A DNA stretch of 5,541 nucleotides. Source: Victivallales bacterium Lenti_02 (GTDB lineage: Bacteria > Verrucomicrobiota > Lentisphaeria > Oligosphaerales > Lenti-02). Made by a program: the position numbers and the translations under genes. How positions within the stretch are numbered: the stretch's first letter is position 1; each line of letters starts with the position of its first letter. Below, piece after piece: positions 1 to 2,798 of the stretch. The notes under the pieces are model-generated. The model made no database searches and was not told the DNA's origin. It saw only the letters and a program-made list of their open reading frames with translations. Where the stretch lies: positions 1 to 5,541 of the forward strand of contig LVAZ01000539.1 of assembly GCA_001603055.1 (NCBI GenBank). The letters are read 5' to 3'.

Positions 1-198
1 TCTGCCGTTGTGGTCGTCCGCGTACATGAACAGGCCGAGGCCGAGCTGCTTGGTGCGCGAGATGCAGTTGGCCTGGCGGGCCTTGTCCCTAGCCTTGCTG
101 AGGGCGGGGAGGAGCATCGAGGCGAGAATGGCGATGATGGCGATCACCACCAGCAGCTCGATGAGGGTGAAGGACCGGCGACACGGTGTGACTTTCAT
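1..198 (-). CDS. Type IV pilin-like pseudopilin, N-terminal part (runs off left edge)
   Basis: Only the first 66 residues are in the window; the gene continues beyond position 1. The protein starts MKVTPCRRS and then has the class III prepilin signature FTLIELLVVIAIIAI from residue 10, with the conserved Glu five residues into the mature helix (E14). The hydrophobic helix ends around residue 33 and is followed by a basic amphipathic stretch, a conserved Cys (C45) and KQLGLGLFMYADD, the usual continuation in H-X9-DG/DUF1559-type pseudopilins. The ATG at 198 is chosen because AGGGGA lies at 205-210, about 6 nt upstream, and because it gives a short basic leader. The residue before the predicted cleavage point is Ser, not Gly. 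The gene lies 45 bp downstream of the next pseudopilin on the same strand, so the two are probably co-transcribed. The likely role is an exported, membrane-anchored fibre or surface protein processed by a prepilin peptidase. The specific function and C-terminal type cannot be seen. Confidence 0.9.
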   Translation of the reverse strand, partial: MKVTPCRRSFTLIELLVVIAIIAILASMLLPALSKARDKARQANCISRTKQLGLGLFMYADDHNGR

Positions 199-243
199 GG
201 CACTTCCCCTTGAAACGGATTGGTTGGGACGGAAGAGGACGTT

Positions 244-942
244 CTACTCCACGGACCAGGTGCAGTTGTCGCTGCCGCCAAAGGTGTTGCAGCCGATGTT
301 GGCGGGCCGGAACCAGCTCACATGGCCATCGCCGAAGAGATAGTTGGCGCCCTGGTTGTGGCGTTCCTGGCCGGTGTGGGTGGTGGAGCCGGGCGGACGG
401 TTGTAGTCGTGGGTGTCGGCCTGATGAGGAGTCTGGTCGGTGGCTCCGTCGCGCTCGGAGAGGAGGATGGTTTCGGTGGGAAACTTCATGGTGCCGATGG
501 GGATGCCGCGCATGGAGTCGGTGGGGGCGCCGGTGGTCCAGTGGACGCGGTTGCCGCCGTAGCCGCAGGAGCCCCAGTCGGTGGTGGCGGGGTCCGGGTT
601 CCAGGTGTTGCTGCCGACGGCGCTGGGGCAGAAGAAGACTTCCTTGTTGCTGCCCGCGTAGCTGAAGACCAGGAGCCGCCAGGTGTAGGAGGGGGAGGCG
701 CTATGGGCCGAGCCGCCCACGCTGATCCAACTGGGCGGCAGATATTCGCCCTTCTGGTCGCCCGCGTACATGAGCAGGCCAAGGCCGAGCTGCTTCATGT
801 TGTTCACGCAGGAGATGGCGCGGGCCCGCTCGCGGGCCTGGGCTAGGGCGGGAAGGAGCATCGAGGCCAGGATGGCGATGATCGCGATCACCACCAGCAG
901 TTCGATCAGCGTGAAGGACAGAGTTCTGCGCAGAGCGTTCAT
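244..942 (-). CDS. Type IV pilin-like pseudopilin with H-X9-DG C-terminal motif
   Basis: Complete 232-aa protein. A 9-residue leader (MNALRRTLS) precedes FTLIELLVVIAIIAI at residues 10-24 with E14 at the mature +5 position, so export and processing by a prepilin peptidase are expected. A basic helix (about 34-44), C45 and KQLGLGLLMYAGD follow, then a variable globular domain with the conserved FFCP (C105). Near the end, H195 is followed by nine residues and then D205-G206, the H-X9-DG signature of prepilin-processing-associated proteins. The tail after it carries C218 and C227, which could form a small disulfide loop. The reading frame is open back to a TTG at 1038, but the ATG at 942 has a good Shine-Dalgarno sequence and gives the normal leader length. 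It is the upstream member of a probable two-gene pseudopilin unit and is transcribed away from the third pseudopilin. A structural or surface role is known for the family in general; the precise function is unknown. Confidence 0.93.
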   Translation of the reverse strand: MNALRRTLSFTLIELLVVIAIIAILASMLLPALAQARERARAISCVNNMKQLGLGLLMYAGDQKGEYLPPSWISVGGSAHSASPSYTWRLLVFSYAGSNKEVFFCPSAVGSNTWNPDPATTDWGSCGYGGNRVHWTTGAPTDSMRGIPIGTMKFPTETILLSERDGATDQTPHQADTHDYNRPPGSTTHTGQERHNQGANYLFGDGHVSWFRPANIGCNTFGGSDNCTWSVE

Positions 943-951
943 AACCAAACA

Positions 952-956
952 TCCTT
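952..956 (-). promoter_or_regulatory. Shine-Dalgarno site deciding the start at 942
   Basis: The minus strand reads AAGGA here, 9 nt before the ATG at 942. This supports the short-leader start over the in-frame TTG at 1038, which would place an atypical 32-residue extension ahead of the prepilin leader. Confidence 0.75.
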
Positions 957-1169
957 TTCGGTTCGGAAGCCGCCGCCGTATATCCGCCTGAATTGTCAAT
1001 TCTACCAAGATGGTAGCATGGGCCGGGCGTTCTGTCAACAGAAGATTATTCCTCCACGGCAGAACACGATGGAAAAAGTCGGATTCCCTGCTTGTTTTTT
1101 TCCGAACGCGACTAAACGTATATCCAGTTGGCGGCGCGACAGTTCATCCTTTTGCACGCGTATGACTAC

Positions 1170-1173
1170 GGAG
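1170..1173 (+). promoter_or_regulatory. Shine-Dalgarno site deciding the start at 1182
   Basis: GGAG lies 8 nt before the ATG at 1182. It favours this start, which gives a 5-residue basic leader, over the in-frame TTG at 1128, which would add 18 residues with no similar ribosome binding site. Confidence 0.7.
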
Positions 1174-1181
1174 AACAGGCC

Positions 1182-1853
1182 ATGCACTCACGTCGGTTCA
1201 CCCTGATCGAACTGCTGGTGGTGATCGCGATCATCGCCATTCTCGCCTCGATGCTGCTGCCCGCTCTCCAGCAGGCGCGGGCCAAGGCGCGGCAGAGCAC
1301 CTGCACCAGCAACCACCGGCAGTTGGGGCTGGCCCTGATGTTGTATGTGGACGATTCGCGGGAGCGGTATCCCTACGCGATCTACGGGGCGAACCCGAGC
1401 CCGTACCCGCTGATCTACGAGATGCTGGACGGGTACGTGAGCGCGCCCGAAATCTGGCTCTGCCCGATCCGCAACGCCAGTTGCCGGGGCGGCACGGCCA
1501 CGTCCTGGACCTACAACGGGCGGACCTTCCGGGTCTATCCGAACGTGGGCTGGAACGCGCTGCTGGCCACCTACGCGCTCGGCGGGGTGACCAAGCCTTC
1601 GGAGACGGTCGCCATCTCGGACTGCTCGCACCCGATCTGGGGGTCGGACGTGGCCCGCATCGCCTGGGCCTCGAGCGGGGACGGCGTGCTGTATCCGCAC
1701 AGCGGCTTGAGCACTGCGGATTTCATGACCCCCATCTACTCGCGCCACAATGGCGGGGAGATCATCTGCTTCGCCGACGGGCATGTGGAATGGCGGAGTT
1801 CCACCCAGATCTACGCGGCCGGCAACGCCAACCTGGTGACCCCCGCCCGCTGA
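1182..1853 (+). CDS. Type IV pilin-like pseudopilin with H-X9-DG C-terminal motif (divergent copy)
   Basis: Complete 223-aa protein, paralogous to the two minus-strand pseudopilins but divergent after the N-terminal region. The leader is only MHSRR, followed directly by FTLIELLVVIAIIAI (residues 6-20, Glu at mature +5). The residue at -1 is therefore Arg where classical prepilins have Gly. After the helix come QQARAKARQST, C41, RQLGLALMLYVDD, a variable domain rich in Tyr and Pro, the conserved WLCP (C94), and H189 followed by nine residues and D199-G200, the H-X9-DG signature. Other cysteines are C101, C148 and C196. Length is normal for the family. The start rests on GGAG 8 nt upstream. The gene stands alone on the plus strand: divergent from one pseudopilin, convergent with the PEGA lipoprotein gene and only 12 bp from it. 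It is expected to be inserted in the membrane and possibly incorporated into a pseudopilus or surface layer; the ligand and partners are unknown. Confidence 0.93.
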   Translation: MHSRRFTLIELLVVIAIIAILASMLLPALQQARAKARQSTCTSNHRQLGLALMLYVDDSRERYPYAIYGANPSPYPLIYEMLDGYVSAPEIWLCPIRNASCRGGTATSWTYNGRTFRVYPNVGWNALLATYALGGVTKPSETVAISDCSHPIWGSDVARIAWASSGDGVLYPHSGLSTADFMTPIYSRHNGGEIICFADGHVEWRSSTQIYAAGNANLVTPAR

Positions 1854-1872
1854 ACCGGGCTTGGGCTAGGGG
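1841..1872. terminator. Possible shared hairpin between convergent genes
   Basis: GCCCG (1845-1849) and CGGGC (1856-1860) form a 5-bp GC stem with a 6-nt loop spanning the plus-strand stop codon. An alternative larger pairing joins CCCCGCCC (1841-1848) with GGGC and GGGG (1863-1866 and 1869-1872) around a 2-nt bulge. It sits exactly where both convergent genes end, but no T tract follows on either strand, so a classical intrinsic terminator is not supported. Confidence 0.2.
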
Positions 1873-2798
1873 ATGTGCAGGCGGCGCTGCTTGGCGACCT
1901 GCTGGAGCTGGCGCTCGTTGGGATGGCGTTTCCAGGCTTTCTCGAACAGCTCCTGGGCGCGCTGGCGGCGGTCGAGGGTGTCGAGCAGGTTGATCTGGGC
2001 GATGTAGAGATTGACCGGAGCCTTGTCGCCGTGGCGTTCGAGCATGTCCTCCAGCCCCTTGAGCAGGGCGAGGCGGGCGGCGAGGACTTCGGGCACCCCG
2101 CCGTAGTTGTACTGCTTGATGGTGACATTGTCGATTTCGGCCCAGAGGCGGCCGGCATTTCCGGTGCCGGGCTTGTCCACCAGCAGGTCCACCCCCCGGG
2201 TGAAGACCTCGACCGCCTTCTGGAATTCGTTCTGGAGGACATAGTGGTGGGCGAGGTCGCAGTAGGGGTGGACCTCCTCCGGCGCCCGGCTCAACTGCTG
2301 GAGGTAGTACTGCTCGGTGAGGTTGGCGAGGACGACGGCCACTTCCTGGCGGGGGTTTTCCGCGAAGCTCACGGAGCGGCTGGCCTGTTCGTGGTTCTGG
2401 AGCTGGAAGGTGACTTCCACGGTTTCCCGGTCCAGGTCGTGCAGGGTGATGGGGGTCTGGCCCGCCAGTTCGCCGTCGAGGAAAACGCTGGCGCCGCCGG
2501 GCTGGCTGGTGCAGACGAGGGTGTAGCCGCCGAGGGGTTCGAGGGTCGCGGCCAGAGCGCCCGGGTTTCCGGCGGGGACGTCGAGGGTGGCGTCCCGGTA
2601 GCCGGGACGGCGCAGGATGAGCTGGCGGTCGCGGTTGGCGGGCGGCAGAGCCAGGGGAGTCTGGCCGAGCAGTTCCTCGCCGTCCCAGACGGCGGCGGCG
2701 GGCTGGCTTTCCACGCTGATCCGCGACGCTTGGCCGCAGGCGGCCAGCAGGACGAGAAGCAAAGCCGGAAGCAGGCGGGCGAGACGGTTGTGGTTCAT
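1866..2798 (-). CDS. Lipoprotein with two PEGA domains and a TPR-like C-terminal half
   Basis: Complete 310-aa protein. Residues 1-20 are a basic, Leu-rich signal peptide ending in the lipobox L18-A19-A20-C21, so signal peptidase II processing and lipid anchoring at C21 are expected. Residues about 26-88 and 92-157 are two PEGA-type repeats, each with a short beta hairpin around V(W/F)(L)DGE and the hallmark GQTP (residues 45-48 and 113-116). PEGA domains are small surface or periplasmic beta folds found in bacterial envelope proteins; their ligands are mostly unproven. The remaining part is helical. Segments 177-206 (with EFQKAVEVFTRGVDLL) and 261-293 (AQELFEKAWKRHP) have TPR-like Ala/Leu/Phe spacing. 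The ATG overlaps the stop of the upstream membrane-protein gene as ATGA, and no purine-rich ribosome binding site precedes it, so translation is probably coupled. It probably acts as an envelope scaffold partner of that protein. No catalytic residues are evident. Confidence 0.9.
   Translation of the reverse strand: MNHNRLARLLPALLLVLLAACGQASRISVESQPAAAVWDGEELLGQTPLALPPANRDRQLILRRPGYRDATLDVPAGNPGALAATLEPLGGYTLVCTSQPGGASVFLDGELAGQTPITLHDLDRETVEVTFQLQNHEQASRSVSFAENPRQEVAVVLANLTEQYYLQQLSRAPEEVHPYCDLAHHYVLQNEFQKAVEVFTRGVDLLVDKPGTGNAGRLWAEIDNVTIKQYNYGGVPEVLAARLALLKGLEDMLERHGDKAPVNLYIAQINLLDTLDRRQRAQELFEKAWKRHPNERQLQQVAKQRRLHIP
2795..2798 (-). other. ATGA stop/start overlap joining the two-gene unit
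   Basis: The minus strand reads ATGA. TGA ends the ConA-module membrane protein and ATG starts the PEGA lipoprotein. The bases just upstream (CCCCCTACGACCC) are pyrimidine-rich with no Shine-Dalgarno match, so reinitiation by ribosomes finishing the first gene is the likely route. This supports one transcript and matched dosage. Confidence 0.8.

Larger units (their letters stand above)
943..1181. promoter_or_regulatory. Divergent intergenic control region with three short inverted repeats
   Basis: This 239-bp gap separates two divergently read pseudopilin genes and must hold both promoters. It is visibly AT-richer than its surroundings. Three perfect inverted repeats sit close together: GAATTG-T-CAATTC at 990-1002, CTACCA-AGA-TGGTAG at 1002-1016, and TTCTGT-CA-ACAGAA at 1030-1043. 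The 9-mer CGTATATCC occurs at 977-985 and 1117-1125. A weak promoter-like pair for the minus-strand gene is TTGGTA (1003-1008) and GATATA (979-984) with an 18-nt spacer, which would put the palindromes over or just upstream of the -35. For the plus gene only a T-rich tract (1095-1101) and TATATC (1119-1124) stand out. The promoter placements are weak; the repeats themselves are certain. Confidence 0.5.
872..1240. repeat. 38-bp perfect inverted repeat formed by two divergent pseudopilin 5' ends
   Basis: Positions 872-909 (read on the minus strand) and 1203-1240 (plus strand) are identical over 38 bases. They encode the same stretch of the prepilin helix, starting LIELLVVIAI, in the two divergent genes. 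The 293 bp between the arms contains both start regions and the intergenic control DNA. The wider 72-base helix-coding blocks (844-915 and 1197-1268) differ at 7 positions by hand count, all synonymous. A third, direct-oriented copy lies at 100-171. The repeat is explained by gene paralogy but is long enough to be a possible recombination substrate. Confidence 0.85.

Noticed and set aside
943..1038. TTG start at 1038 for the 942 pseudopilin
   Set aside because: It would place 32 unusual residues before a normal prepilin leader and ignore the AAGGA site 9 nt before the ATG at 942. It also crosses the inverted-repeat cluster.
1071..1103. GGAAAAA (1071-1077) pairing with TTTTTCC (1097-1103) as a terminator or operator
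   Set aside because: Low-complexity A/T arms with a 19-nt loop in a divergent spacer where no gene ends; a chance pairing is likely.
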